Source: Himantopus leucocephalus
Lineage: Eukaryota > Chordata > Aves > Charadriiformes > Recurvirostridae
NCBI GenBank assembly: GCA_003993805.1
Contig: RSEF01000003.1
Span: 108,530,349-108,594,348 of the forward strand
DNA: 64,000 nt
Reading direction: 5' to 3'
The notes below the pieces were generated by a model, which was not told where the DNA came from, searched no databases, and was given only the letters and a program-made list of their open reading frames with translations. This document shows positions 1 to 13,421 of the stretch, piece by piece; within the stretch, counting starts at the first letter, position 1, and every line of letters starts with the position of its first letter. Both the position numbers and the translations under genes were made by a program.

Positions 1-2709
1 TGTTGCCTTGCGTTGTTTGCCAGATGTGTTTTCCGAAGAAATGGGCACACTCTCAATCTGGAATTCAGCTTTAGGCCTGATTTTGGTGTGTAGTGATAGA
101 CTGTGACTCAGTCAGAGCCTAAAATTAAAATGCTTTTCCTACATTTTGCATCCTCAAAGGAAGATGGTATCCCAGCAGGTGTTAGTGATGAGGTGTTTGC
201 TAATTTACAGCAGTGAAACTTCGTGAAGTTCTTGAATAAAGGGTAGACTTTTTCAGCAGTAACAAAACCTGCAAACTATTGACTTCTCCCGAAACAAAGG
301 CTCTAATTCTTCACCAGTAGTGAAAAGTAAGGCTCTGCAATATCTGTTTTTTAATAAAAACACTTTCAAAGAGTTTTTGCTTTCATGAAAAAAGTTTGCA
401 AACATCTTTTTTTTTGCCACGTTCACCTTCATTAACACAACTTGCTGACTTCCTTCCTCAGCTGCAGTTCTTCCTCCACTCAGAGGTCAGAAAAGAGCAA
501 GATCAACAAGCCACACATCTGGCTGTCTCTCTTTCCAACTGGAACAAAGAAACAATTTTTTTAATGGCTTTTTGAGTTAATTGTAAACAATTTGGTTTTG
601 GAGTCGCTGACTTGCACCAAATGTTTGTCGTAGGCGGATGTAGGGAAAAAGGACTATGTCCTAATGCAATTCCTCTGTGGCCAGCAAGGAAAAAAAAAAA
701 AATCTCACACACACACAGAAAAGAAAGGAATGTCTTGATCCTTCTAGCGTTGAAATATGCTCAGAATTTTGAGTGTATGTGTAGGACATTTCACAAGCTT
801 AAAATATATGCTTTGAAGAGGCAGAGAGACGGAAGTCATTGCTCATTTCATTTTCCTATACTCTTTGTATACAGTGATACTGATGGTTTTTTCCCCTTTA
901 TTTTCAGTAGCTGTGGTTGCGTGTACAAATTAACAGTGATAAAAGACCAGGCAGAAAGGACAGGAATGGGGGGGGGGAAGACTATTTTACAGCTAGAGTT
1001 CTGTCCTAATACTTTTTTCTTATATCTATACTGTTCCTAAATGCTTTTTTCCAGTAAACATTTATCAAAAAATGTATTTACAGTCATTAATCCTTAACTA
1101 ACATTTTGAAAACTAATCCTTTACCGATTAGTGATAATACTTTTCTTAGATTCCCAATTACTGTAATTTTTTAAATACCTTCTAGCATCAGGTAGCATCG
1201 GTTTATCTAATCTATTACATTTACTTTTTTTAAAGTGTTTTATCTAAAGTAAATATCTGGTGTGGCTTTTGGTAGTCACACTTCACACCAAGAAATACTA
1301 GAATTGTTGATATACAGCACTTCTGAAACACTAGCTACTTTTAAAATACTTTATTATACCTTTATGTGCCTAATTTGAGCTCGTATTACTCTGATATTTT
1401 GTTTGCTTTGTTTAAGATGTCTGGCATGATAGTTTTATTTCTAACTTGACCATTCTGCTAAATATTTACAAATGTCTTGATGTGAAAAGTGAATTGGTAA
1501 TGCTTGTTTACTAGTACATTTGACTGGAACGATGCCTAAATTTCTGACAAACTTGAATAAAATGAATCATCCAAAGAAAATGTTTTCTATCAATTTGTTT
1601 GTAGGAGGAAAAAAAGGCACTGTACTACGATTATTTTTTGTCAAATTTAGGTGTTTGGGGTGATAATGCCACTTAGTGGATAACAGCCTTAACTGCAGCC
1701 TTTTTTCCAATCTAAATTAGGTAGCAGACGGCTATCTTGATTTATATTGGAGTTTTCCTCCTGGCTAGAATATGCTGATTGTAGCATGTTTTCAAAGAAT
1801 CTTTTATTATCAATTCTGTTTTAGGAAGTTTATGATAACTAATTTAGTTTGTGGATGATATTAAAATGTAGGAATCAGTTATTACAGAATTTTAATCTTC
1901 TTAAAGGAAACTAAGGATCTTCTTATTTGTGTATTTAATCTGGTTGGAAAGATTAAACAACAATCTTGATCTTCTTGCACTGGTTCTTTAGGTTAATGAA
2001 AGGTAATTGGCAGTACTGTGATAATTTCAGTGGTTTAGACAATGCTTGGTTTTAGCACTTAGCGTTGGAAGATGGGTGGCTGGGCAAACTCTGAACCAAG
2101 ACAAGCTGGTTCTTCAAGAACTGAATTGAAGAGGACCTGAATGAAAGTAGTTGGTGCCTTTTCTTGGGTGACCTTGTGGAGGGCATACACAAAAGGGGAG
2201 TATGGGACTGGGCTGCACCCTGTTTTAGTTGGAATTTTGTAGACTTGAAATAATTTTGCTTTGGTATATCAGAAAGGTGAGATAGACGCCAAATGTCTGC
2301 TCCACCACGGACATTTGCAATTTTTACTTCTTGAATATATTCTTCTCATAAAGACTTTTCTTTGCTAAGTAGTTTGGATGGTAGTATTAATAACTTGGTG
2401 TATTTGATATAAAATTTAAATATATAAAAATGCAAACTTTTTAGCTAAGACCATTGTATATATGCATATATATAGTTCATATTGTGTATATATATGTATA
2501 TTTTTTTTACTACCAGTGTATCAAAGAAATCCATTCTATAAAAAAAAAAAATACTGTCCTCTGCAATGTAATGGCTTTCTTTATGTAAAAGGTTTTGTCT
2601 TTCCATTCCTTTTCCATCTTTAAACTGTGTTATTTGAACTTTTTTTTCCCCTAAGTAAATTTCCATTACTTCCCATCAACCCCCATAATCTTCAGTCATT
2701 GAGCATTTT
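1..2709. other. Upstream AT-rich DNA, no gene found
   Basis: Unique AT-rich sequence with homopolymer runs, a G run near 967-977 and a TA-rich patch at 2456-2500. The longest open frames are low-complexity and lack coding character or splice context. Confidence 0.7.
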
Positions 2710-2866
2710 GTTGTGGATGCTCCATCCCTGGAGGTGTTTGAGACCAGGCTGGATGGGGCTTTGAGCATCCTGGTCTAGTGGGAGGTGTCCCTGCCCGTGG
2801 CAGGGCGGGTGGAACTAGATGATCTTCAAGGTCCCCTCCAACCTAAACCATTCTATGATTTTTTTA
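2710..2866 (+). repeat. CR1 LINE fragment (3' end)
   Basis: Contains the typical avian CR1 3' words: CCATCCCTGGAGGTGTTTGA, CAGGCTGGATGGGGCTTTGAG, a GGAGGTGTCCCTGCC block, AACTAGATGATCTTCAAGGT and the terminal CCATTCTATGATT. It is 5'-truncated, as most CR1 copies are. Confidence 0.95.
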
Positions 2867-4484
2867 CTTAATCTCTCAGGCTTTTCTGAAGTTTTCAGTT
2901 ACGCTGTTGTTATTAGTAAGTCAGTCGAGTAAATTGCAACTAAAATAATGATTGGCTGAGAGGAGAAGGAAGGAAACATAATTCAATTTCTAGCCATGTT
3001 TCAGTGCTGTAGTACAAAATGGTTTTATTAATGATGGATATGAACACATTTTTTTCAGAAAATTTCTGCCTTCCATTTGTTCATCATGAAATTGGGAATA
3101 ATTGAGATTTTCTTCTCCCCCATCCTGTCCTCCAGAGAGTTCGTATGATGAAGTTGTAAGACCCCATTAGTGCTGAAATCACAGAGGTGATCTTCCTGCC
3201 CCTAACTCTGTGCGCTGTGCGGGTGTAGAACTGCTTCTGTCTCCGGACACCCGGAGCAGATGGCTTTGAGTCAGCAAACAGAAAGTTTAGTTAAGTTGAT
3301 GATTTTCATCTTGATTTTTGTTATTGTGTTACAGTTTTAATCTTGATTTGGCTTTTTTTTTTTCCCCCCCGTAACAAGCAGCGATTTTGCAGTTCTTGGT
3401 TAAACATGCTGCTTTGCGGCTCTCTGTGTACAGGTGTATATGCACATACATTATGTACATTGGTGTGTGCCTGTGTAATTTTTACACAATTCAAGTTTTT
3501 TAACATGTCTGTTTCTAAGAATATTTTTATACGAACTATTTAAGTAGTTGTCTATAATGTGAATTTTTGTTAGAAAGTAATGAATGATGCTTTTACGAGG
3601 GTGTATTTCTTACACATTTGACTTATATCACCTCTGTCAGCGTGAATGGGGTTCAGTTTCAAAACTGAAAATGAAACCAAGGCTGTTAGATCCTTTTTAT
3701 ATAAAAAGAAAACTTAAATTTTTCTCTGAACCTGAATATAGTGTATTTTCTATCGTTTCTAGTTCTAAAAGGCTTGATTTGCCTTTTCAAATGGGGATTC
3801 ACCAGAGGCAATAAGAAAATATTGAATGTAACTACTCTGGTTTTGGTTGCAGATAATCGGCATTTTAAAGGTATCTCATCCCCTGTGTCTGGGTTTTAGT
3901 CTGAGACTACGAAAGGAAAACCAGATTTCTTCTTTCTCAACTTCTAGTCTGCTGCTTAACTTCAAAAGAAATAATGCTAATTGAAACTTCTTGCATAAGG
4001 GCAAATAAAGGTGTTATTTCTGTTCCCGTGGAGGAAACGGGACTGCTGCCCTGCCGGGGGCTGAGGCGGCGCGTGTCAGACGCGGGGCTGGGATGTCCTG
4101 CAAGGAACGCTCACCACCTTGGGACTTCACTGAGCCTGGTCACCCCCACGCTGGTTAACGTTCCTGTAGAAATGACGGTTTTTATAATTTTTGGATGCAA
4201 ATTTACCGCCACAGTTACTTTTAAACTTAAATTCTGAGTTTAAGTGGGAGGGAAGGGAAAGCGATAGAAGTTTTTTAATATTGTTTCTCGTTCTGAACTG
4301 TGATTATTAAATTTTTATCTAGGTTAGTTTGGCTTTATTTAGAAAAGGGAGGGTAGAGGAGAAGCTCATCCGCTGATGCAGGAGTATTCCTGCCTTCACT
4401 GAGGCCTACAGGCGGGAAGCAGGGCCCACCAACCAACCATGTTTTATTTCGAGCACGAATTTTCCCAGGCTTTGTGTCAAAACT
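2867..4484. other. Unique noncoding DNA
   Basis: No exon or repeat was recognised. A small CpG-richer patch at about 4020-4110 precedes the main CpG block by 400 bases. Confidence 0.65.
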
Positions 4485-4512
4485 GGGGGAGGGGGGACTG
4501 GGGGGTGGGGGG
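4485..4512 (+). promoter_or_regulatory. G-quadruplex motif at the edge of a CpG-rich block
   Basis: Four runs of 5, 6, 6 and 6 guanines are separated by loops of 1, 3 and 1 bases. Such short loops predict a very stable parallel quadruplex. It directly precedes the CpG-rich block, a common arrangement at vertebrate promoters. Confidence 0.75.
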
Positions 4513-4770
4513 TGTGCCCCTCCCGGCCCCGCCCGCCAGCCACGCCCTGCCCCGCCCGTGCTGAAGGCGCGCAGGTCTGCGGGCCGCTCCGCGCCTCTTC
4601 CGTGTGTCCTCCGCGGGAACCGCAGCCCGCGGCGTTGCAGGGGTGTCAGAAGAGGTGTGCGGGGTCCACCTCTGTGCCTGCGGGCGGCTGCGCGGCCAGC
4701 GCCGAGCAGTGCCCTGACAGTGCCCCGTTCTCTTGGTATGGAGGGCCTCTGTAGGCTTCACCTATGGAGG
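4513..4770 (+). promoter_or_regulatory. CpG-rich block, possible CYRIA promoter and first exon
   Basis: This is the densest CpG cluster in the first 15 kb, roughly 25 CpGs in 250 bases by eye, with GC boxes (CCCCGCCCG) and no TATA box. A possible donor, GAG|GTAATC, sits at 4770. It lies 10.8 kb upstream of exon 1a on the right side to start CYRIA transcription. The main promoter could also lie upstream of the window. Short ORFs on both strands here are products of the GC content. Confidence 0.45.
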
Positions 4771-4789
4771 TAATCGTAAAGGGGAAGGG

Positions 4790-5480
4790 AGCAAACGGCG
4801 TCATAAATGGGCCTGTGATTCATCGTCATCCAAATTCATCAATTAGCTACAAACAGATTTTATAGCAAAGTCGGAGCGGGGTATAAAGTCACTACTGTGC
4901 ATCAATTTTACCGTCTTAATAAAAAGTTATTGTGCAAATTTCATTGCTTCATTAGGAACGGCTTCCAGTAGTGATTTGAATTAATTACTGCGGAGCCTGT
5001 CAGGGTCAGTATGTTATTTTAATTTTCATTTACACTTACAAGAAATCTAATTTGTAGTTAAAAGGATGGTTTTAATTCAGCACCATCCGCAGTACCCCTT
5101 CCTTATTTGTCATCTTAGGCGAATAGCAGACTTGTTGACATACCCAAAAAAGTTGCAGTGGCTTTTAGCAGCTCATCTTGGGGCACAAAAGTTTGTTTGG
5201 CATTCTGTGTGAATAATACACGTTATTTGAAAATAGATTTACTAGGGGATGCACTTCTTAAAGTATTAGGCATAATGCAAAATTAAGAATCTCTTTAAGT
5301 TTACCTCATTAAGGCGGCTTGCCTGTTAACTAAATGCAACTTTCAAGGCAGGCTATTTTGCAGAAAAATGCCATGGTCCCAGTCTGCCCCTGTACAATTT
5401 AATGAATCGAGCGTCTAATGTGAAACAATAGGAATTAATAAAATCATATCAGAAAGGGTTAAAAAATGACACTAAGCTAA
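4790..5480. promoter_or_regulatory. Probable conserved noncoding block
   Basis: About 700 bases of unique, AT-rich sequence have no coding potential or repeat signature but dense homeodomain-type cores (ATCAATTAGC, GAATTAATTACT, AAGCTAATTAAG) and other complex, non-decayed words such as ATTCATCGTCATCC. This texture is typical of deeply conserved vertebrate enhancers. No alignment could be made, so this is inference from composition. Confidence 0.45.
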
Positions 5481-6930
5481 TTAAGAAAAAAGGAGGAGTT
5501 TTATTGGAGTTCATACTTTTCTGTAACTCCTGCATAATTACAGATTAGACTAGTGTTTTGGAGAAAATCTGTTCTTGTTCAATATTCAGTCCCCTCCTCT
5601 CTTAACGTAAATGTGAGAGCAATTTTTGAAAAATTCCAGAGTTTAGCAACTTTCTGACCTGCTTTATGTTTAATTTATAGGCAAGTATCATGATTAAATT
5701 TTTTTTTCTCAGTCTTTCTGCTTACCAGTCCGTCTGCATTTGTGGGATTGATTTGGTTTTTTTTTCCTTGTGTGGAGTATTTTACATTTCTATTTACTGA
5801 ATTTCTTCTGGTTAGTATCTCCAGTTTATTAAAGTGATTTTGAATTACGATCCTATTTTCCAGAATATTTTAATTCCCTTCTAGCTTAGTGTATATTTTA
5901 AAAGGGTATTTTCTTCTTCTCTGTCTGTCACTGATTAAAGTACCGAACAAAACCAGATCTATACAACATATACCAGATACTGTTAAAAATACTATCCTCT
6001 TTTGCCAGTAAACCACTGACAACTACTTTTTCAGATTTTTAGTGTTGCAGTGTTTTCTCTTTTCTCATCTCCAGTCATTTGTCAAGTCTCCTTCCTTTAC
6101 ATATTTCTTTTTCCTTCAATTCTTCCATATGCTTATACAGACTTACTGATTTCTAAGTCTCCTTTTTATCTACTTTGTCCATTGGAATAACCAGTTGTGT
6201 ATTTTCATAACTGTTGAGTTTCTTGCACTCCCTTATCCCTTAAATCAACTTTCCAAGAGACCAATTTTTCCAGATATATGAGGTTACTGAAACTGCTTTT
6301 TTGAAATCATCATCTTTAGTTTGCTGTTCTCTCCATGTTTAGTAACCTCTGATGGTTTTAATTAATTTCTCCTGTGTTTCCATCCGTATATTCAGTTAAT
6401 TCTCCCAGTAAGTATCAAACAAGTCTAAAATATGTGTTCCTCTGGCAAACTCCTCCGTGTTCTAGAAAGAACATTTATCACTCCAGGAGCTTGTACAGAT
6501 ACATGGTTGGTTAACCCTCCTGAAGCTCTGAAGCTTCTCGCCCGATTCTGTTACTCAGATGCCTCCGTAGTCCAGCAAAACTTTCTTTACTGCTTTCTCA
6601 GGATAAGGTGGTCTCTCAGATTGCTGCCTTGGGATGATACTTGTTCTTTCCTCCTTTACCCTCAGCCAGAGATGCATAGGAAGTTTTTCTTTTACCTTTT
6701 TCTGANGAAATTTTAAATTAAAAAAAAAAAAAAAAAAAGTATATATTATCCTCCAGTCTATTTACAGTGTTTTTTTGAATATTTTTTTTTTTCCTAACGG
6801 AACTCCTGCTGTTTCCATCAACAGCATCGTAATGCAAATTGGTCAGCAAGGTTCCTTATTTTGTGTAATGAGATATTAAATAAGACCACTATTACACAAA
6901 CTGAAGTGTTTTAAACTAATAGCAACTAAT
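5481..6930. other. Unique T-rich DNA, no gene found
   Basis: A pyrimidine-rich tract with a poly(A) run at 6720-6738 and one ambiguous base (N) at 6706. A 94-codon open frame runs through the N but has no recognisable product. Confidence 0.65.
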
Positions 6931-6931
6931 C

Positions 6932-7352
6932 CTAGAATCGTAGAATTGTTATGGCTGGAAATGACCTTTAAGACCATCAAATCCAACTGTTATGTAACTC
7001 CACCAGGCCTGCTTCTAAACCATGTCCCTGAGCACCACATCTAGGCAGCTTTTAAATACATCCAAGGATGGCGATTCAACCACTTCCCTGGGCAGCCTGT
7101 TCCGGTCTTTCATAACCCCTTCAGTGTAGAAGTTTTTCCTGATGTCTAACCTAAACCTCCCCTGGTGCAACTTGAGGCCATTTCCTCTTGTCCTATTTGG
7201 TTGTAACTTGTGAGAAGAGACCAACCCCCACCTCTCTGCAACCTCCTTCCAGATAGTTGTAGAGAGCAATAAGGTCTCCCCTCAGCCTCCTTTTCTCCAG
7301 GCTAAACAACCCCATGGCCCTCAGCCGCTCCTCACAAGACTTATTCTCAAGA
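6932..7352 (-). repeat. CR1 LINE fragment, reverse orientation
   Basis: Starts with the reverse-complemented CR1 end (AGAATCGTAGAATTGTTATGG) and continues through AATGACCTTTAAGACCATC to the ORF2 tail. On the minus strand 7015-7269 reads as decayed CR1 C-terminus ([43 protein letters not shown]). It belongs to a different CR1 subfamily from the copy at 11,168. Confidence 0.93.
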
Positions 7353-10029
7353 CCTAATCCCTACCAATCTTTAATTCCTCAGATCTTGAGCTATTGGTGC
7401 ATATAGTCAGCCGCAGCTATCTTAATTCCAGTAATGTCAATAGGTTCCTTTGATCAGAATTAGTTGTCTGCTTGGTATTTTAAGGTATTGTTTGATTACT
7501 CCCCCCTTTTCCAGGAAAGAATATTTGTAAAGACTGCTTCAGATCCACTTCTTACAGATTATTACCATCCAAACCAGAAATACAAATTTAGCTGGCAAGA
7601 TGCATTATGTCCTACATACTGACACGTTCAGAGCAGATCCCTAGCAAATATACAATAAGAAATCCAGGCACTGTAGGATTTATGTCTGGCGTGACTGAGA
7701 TTAGATGTACTGTTTTGGCATTTATGTATTAAAAAGAGAAGTAAAATAGATAAAGAACAAAGTTAACGTGCAAAGGCTTATTCCCCTTACCAACTGGCAC
7801 AAGAAATAACTTGAAGATAAAATCAGTCTGAGGAAAGTCTTTACCATAGTTGCATGAAGAACTAGAATATGATGGTTTTCATTTATTTTTTCAGACACTT
7901 GCTCTGGATTTTCTGTGAGCATAGTACAAAATACTCTGTGTGGCAGTCAGAAGGCTGAATAATTGGCAGCCATTAACAGGCAGAAAGGACCACCAACATT
8001 TTTTTCTGTTCCTGATTTTTCATGCGAGAGTCCTATTTCTGGTTCTGTATCTAAGAATGTATATGATCTGGAAAAGATTTTTCACTCATCATATTCACAG
8101 ACGTTGCAACCAGATACCTTTTCAAATGCCCAAATCCTTAGATTTCCAAAATTGAGTTTGTTCTAAGATGGTTTATGTCCTTTTTCACTACAATTACGGG
8201 TGACAGAAGACAAGGAAATTTTAAGCAGAAGAGGATGATGTGGCTGCTCTTCTCTTACGAGAGTTAGGAAGAAGTAAGTCAAACTCCACCTGGAAAAAAA
8301 TGAAGTGGTTTTGTTTTGGAGGAAGAAACACTTAAACTAGCCAAACCTGTTCTGTTTCTGTTAAAGGTATCTCTCTCCTGTTTATCAGTTTGGTAAACAT
8401 GAGTATGCTGCTTTGCTTACCTAACAGGATCAAGTGATAGAGGCTCCGTTTATTGTGTACAGGGAAATTGCGTCCCTGTTTTGTGTATAAGCATCTGTGC
8501 GTGCAGTGCCCTGTTCAAACTAAGTTACTGTAGTTACTGTACACTCAGGTGAAAGGATCAAAGCGCAACAGTGTTTTCTTAATTTCAAATTTAATTTTAT
8601 TCTGATTACTTAATTTGTTTCTATTCTGCTTTTTTGTTGTTGTTGGGGTTTGGGGTTTTTCTGTTGTTTTTTTTTTGTTTTTTCATTATGACCTATGAAT
8701 CAGAATCCAGATATTTCGGTTGCCAGGTTTTCATCCTTTTGTGCTGGCTCTTCTGACATTATGTGCTTTGAAAATATGTAGGAGTTCTGTTCAAAGTATG
8801 TTCAGGTGTGAGGGTTGGCATGTAGAAAAATCCCCCCCTTCAATAAGTTGGAAGTTCATCTGAGGTAATCCTTNTTTTTTTTTTTTTTTTTTTTTTTTTA
8901 ACCTCTTGATTTTAGTGGAACCACGAGCCAAGCTCTTCAGTCCTTGGGGCTATGGGTACTAATATTGTTGGCCAGCTCTTTTAATGTTTTATGATTAGTG
9001 AAAAATGTATTTGCCATTACAAACCATTTATTAACTCCCTTTGACTTGCCTCACCTTTTTTGTAGGTTTTAAGTGTGTCCTGCAGTCTGCAGATCAGTTA
9101 ACAGCAAAAGCTCTTGGCTTGAATTGTTGCTTATCTAGGAATTGTAATAAAATAATTGTTAAAAGCAAAAAGAATTCTTTTATCTTGAGCAACCTTCTTC
9201 TTTTATTCTACTTTTCACTTTGTTACATCTGATTTTTCGGTTTGAGTTTTGTTGGGATGTTTTTTGTCTGTTTATGCTTCACCTGCATAAGGAACGTGTG
9301 GCAGTGTTTTTTCTTTGCTTGTATGTCTAAGTTGCTTCTTGGTGCATCTAGTTATGTGAGTTACAAAAATCTTATAAATATAGTATTTAGAGGCCAACAT
9401 TGGGGATAATCGGATTTTTTCTGGAAAACGAATGTAGCTAACTCTCTGAAAAGAAACTTGGGTGCGTTTTTCCCTTATCTATGGCTTGTAGAGAATACTA
9501 TAGGCACTTCACTATGACATATCTTTGGTGGTTTCTTGCAATTAGCATCTCAAACACAAATGTATGACTATTTTTACTTTTTTTTTTTCCTTAATGTAAT
9601 GATAGTCTTATGCTTATTTCTAAAATAAAGTCCATAGAGGAATAATACCACTTTTCAAAACTAGCATCTATTTGCACAACTGAGACTATTAAACATCGGT
9701 TGTTATATTTCACTTCATCAATGCAACTACAGCTTATAAGATTTTAACGTTTGCCAGTAAAACAACTGAAGATAATGATACTACCATATCCATGAAAATA
9801 TTCTTAACTATAAGAAAATTGGAGAGATGATTAAAAAAAAAAATCCTACTGTGGAGTTTGGGGATAAATACAAGGTACTGTATAGAAGCAGGACTAATGA
9901 ATTGCTAAAATACAGAAAGAAAAGTAATCAGGAAAATAAAACTATGCAAATAATATTTGAGGGATGTGTAAAGCACAGTTTTCTGCAAGACACAATTCCT
10001 TCATTATATTTGGCATCATACTTGGATGC
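7353..10029. other. Unique noncoding DNA
   Basis: No exon recognised. It holds T-rich low-complexity DNA (8630-8685) and a T run at 8875-8899 preceded by an unresolved base at 8874, a typical sequencing weak point. Confidence 0.65.
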
Positions 10030-10290
10030 ATTTGGAGCACTGTAGCTAGAGTTGAGTGACCCATTGGAATTTGGACCCCTTGGAGAGATTGCAGAGAAGG
10101 GCAGTGAGACTGGTCGGTTATAATAAAACATGAACTATCGTGATAGAGTTTAAAGAGCTTTCTGAAGAGCTTTAAGGATGGTTTAGATAACCACCTGCGC
10201 AGAATGACAGAGCTGCTGTTCCTGTTTTGGGGTCTAGATGGCCCCACCCCTAACTCCAATGACGGCATCGCTGTGAACATGAAGCAAAAT
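10030..10290 (+). repeat. Decayed CR1/L3-type LINE relic
   Basis: Words in CR1 order survive at low identity: ATTGCAGAGAAGGGCA, GAGACTGGTC, GTTTAAAGAGCTTTCTGAAG, AAGGATGGTTTAGATAACCACCTG, and CTAGATGGCCCCACCCCTAACTCCAATGA at the end, cut here for length only in this note. The divergence suggests an older insertion than the other CR1 copies. Other degenerate LINEs are possible. Confidence 0.5.
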
Positions 10291-11167
10291 GCTTGACTAT
10301 TCCTGACTCCAACACTGCACTTTTCACAGCAGTAATATTCCCAGTTTCTTACCTATGGTGACGTCCATTCTGTTGCCTGACCCTTGCAGAGCTCGATTCA
10401 CATGCTGATGGTGAGAGGGATAAGTGTGTGTGTGGGGGGGGGCGGCACCCCTGTGAAAGTGCTCCGGTTTCTGCCTGTACCTTCACTCTGTGGATGACTC
10501 CAACTACTGCGGCATTCCAGTTTTCTTGGAGCTAGTCTTACACAAATACTTTAAGAGATCAGGCAGTTTTAATGTTCATTGCATAGAAGAAAAAAGAAAA
10601 AAAGCAAGAACGTTAGAGTGGGCAAATGCAATTAAAAATGATCTTTTATATCTTCCTTCCTCTCCCAAACAAAAAATGGTGAGTAATACAGGGTTTCCTT
10701 CAGAAAAAAAAGTAGATTATCATTGTTAAGAAACTTCTGCATTTTATAATCTTTGTTCATTTTAATTTTATTCCTTAATAAAATAGAACTGTTTTCTAAG
10801 TCTTGCACTTCTGCTATTTCCTTACAAGCACCTCAGCAGACTTTATAGGTGAATTTCATGACAAGTTGGAATCGTGCTTTTGATCCGAGAGATCGTCTTG
10901 GGTTCAGATGCTGGTGGTTTTTTTGAAACCACAGTTAATTATTCATGCAGTAAGATCAGTTCCGTTGCTTCAGTGATGCTAATATGCTTAGTACAGTTCG
11001 CTCAGACTGCAGACTGCATGCCTGTCTCTACCCATATAGATGTGCCATTAGAAGTTATCATTCCTTATCATTCATTGCCACTTCTGAACTTGGGAGTCTC
11101 TGTTTCTCCTGAAACTCCCAATGGAGCTGCTCATGAGAACACTCTCAGCCCTACTTCGTTAGGCTCA
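10291..11167. other. Unique noncoding DNA
   Basis: Includes a GT/G-rich low-complexity run at about 10424-10446. No exon or repeat was recognised. Confidence 0.6.
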
Positions 11168-11476
11168 TAGAATCACAGAATGGTTTGGGTTGGAAGGGAT
11201 CTTAAAGACCATCTAGTTGCAACCCCCCTGCTATAGGCAGGGACACCTCCCGCCAGACCAGATTGCTCAAAGCCCCATCCAACCTGGCCTTGAACATTTC
11301 CAGGGATGGGGCCTCCACACCTTCCCTGGGCAACCTGTTCCAGTGTCTCACCACCCTGACAGCAAATAATTTCTTCTTAATATCTAATCTAAATATGTCC
11401 TCTTTCAGCTTAAAACCGTTACCCCTCATCCTATCACTACACTCCCCGATAAAGAGTCCCTCCTTTAGGATGATCT
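11168..11476 (-). repeat. CR1 LINE fragment, reverse orientation
   Basis: Begins with the standard reverse CR1 end, ATAGAATCACAGAATGGTTT, followed by GGGTTGGAAGGGATCTTAAA and GGCAGGGACACCTCC. The minus strand at 11202-11429 reads CR1 ORF2 tail (RGNGFKLKEDIFRLDIKKKLF, cut short by truncation). It is better preserved than the copies at 6,932 and 10,030, so it is probably younger. Confidence 0.95.
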
Positions 11477-13421
11477 AAATGAGTTCAAGCAGTAGGTGTT
11501 TGCTGATCCAGCTCATTTTGACAAAAGCTGTTTTAGCCTATGTTTATGTAAGCAGGCAGATTTAGGAAATAGTATCTGGCAAAGGAGCACTGATGAGCAG
11601 CAAAGGGTTGAGTTGGTGAATGTCTCCTTTTTCACTAACACGAGGTTTAAATGTTTTGTCTGTCTGTTAAACCTCCAATGTAGCTACAGTGGTGCTGATG
11701 GTTTTGAGTTGGTACTGGTTAAATTAATCCTGTAAAGGAAGAAGAAATAAATTAGTACTTCTCTAGCAATTTATGTAGTACTATAGCTATCATTTAAAAA
11801 TAATACAAAACTCCACACTTCAAATGTATGTGATCGCTTAAAGCAGTGTGTAAACAAAGATTTTAAAGAAGAGTTAAGTAAGATGACACTTAGCTTTGGA
11901 CATGCAATGTTTAGTTGATAATACCCAGTTTGTGAACATTTACTAAATTTTCAAAACTGGATTTCAGTATACAATAAATACATATTTCAGTATATTTTCA
12001 GTATATGTATATAAAATCCATGGCAGATTTGAAGGGTTGCATTTTCATTTGTTTTGGGGAGGGTACTATTTTATTTATCACAATTCAAAAATAAACTGAT
12101 TGGTTTAATGGGGGACAAGGAATTTCTTTTTCTAATGCTTTTAGAATGTCAAAACTAAATTAACTACATTTTAGGAACAAAGTGATGTGTTAGAAAACCA
12201 GCCTGTGTTATTTTGTTCAAGGCTCAACATTTTTAAATGTGCTACTGGATAATGGTATATAAAATGTAAAATGCTAAATATACCTTCTTGTTTGTTACTG
12301 GTTTTATGGTTTATTTATGTCTGTGTGCCACTAATTAAATTTGAGCATCCAAAATCGAGTAATGAGCTTTAAACTGTCAACAGTAGCTTAGAAAGTATTT
12401 TCTGTGTGCTTATGTAATATCTTAGGGTAAGCTTTAGTGGTTTGGAAAACAGTAGAAAACATGAAAATGCAAACATCATTGTCATGTCAACGTGTCATCA
12501 TTTTTAAAGCACACTGTTAAAAGTTGGAATTTTAAGGGATTTAGATGGTAAAGCTATCATTTAGGAGTGCTGCAATAGCAATATTTTTATATATGCATTG
12601 AGTCTCATTTAACCTGATTTAACATATTTAAAATAAAATTTAAAATAAAATGTTTTCGGGTTTAACATAATGGAATTTTATGCTCTTAAGTTAAACCTTT
12701 CTGATTTGCTTCTGTGCATCAGCTGTTTATTTGCATTTCTGTTGCAACCACAGTATATATGCTGACCTGCTCAGAATTTATATCATTAGTTAGTTTGAAA
12801 TCTCATTAAAAATTATCCTGGAAGTGACTTGCAGTTCCTGAGGTTTGGAATACATTATTAGAGTCTTCAGGGAAAGACAGTTTGGAAGATCCTAGTACTG
12901 GGAAGCAGGAAGCTATACAGAATAAAATAATTCAATCTGGGGCAAGGAATTATGTTTATTAGCACTTCCATTAAGGTGAAGGTTGACATTTTAATATGGA
13001 GTTTAAAACTTAGTGTTAAATAATGAGTTATAGTTTAAAGAGAAACTTTCTCGGAATAGATCTGCCTTCTAGTTTTGTTTTTTTTTAAGAAACCGTAAAG
13101 AAGTTATTTCAAGTCATAAAGAAGTAAAGCATGTTTAGCAGCTGCCTGAACCATATCTTCTCGATGTTGATGTTGAATATCACTATTTTTTGTGTTGATG
13201 TGGATTGGAAATAGATGTTGACAAACCAGTGCTTTCAAGATCACTGGAAAAATGCAGGCTGACCCTGAAAATGGGTATAAGGTTTGTGGCAAGGTTCTCG
13301 TTTCATACTGGTGGCCTAAATAGCTGAATCAGTTTCTACACAGGGATTGAAGGAGAGGGGAATAAAATGAAAAACAAGCTACAAAATACAGTAAAAGTTC
13401 AGGAAAAATACTCATACTTAG
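11477..13421. other. Unique AT-rich DNA, possibly partly conserved
   Basis: No repeats recognised. The part from about 12,180 to 12,800 has a complex AT-rich texture with ATTA cores and an octamer-like TTATTTGCATTTC near 12,729, which would fit regulatory DNA. No exon was found. Confidence 0.5.

Noticed and set aside
612..1040. 142-codon + strand open frame
   Set aside because: Crosses an A run and a G run, has no recognisable domain and no supporting splice sites.
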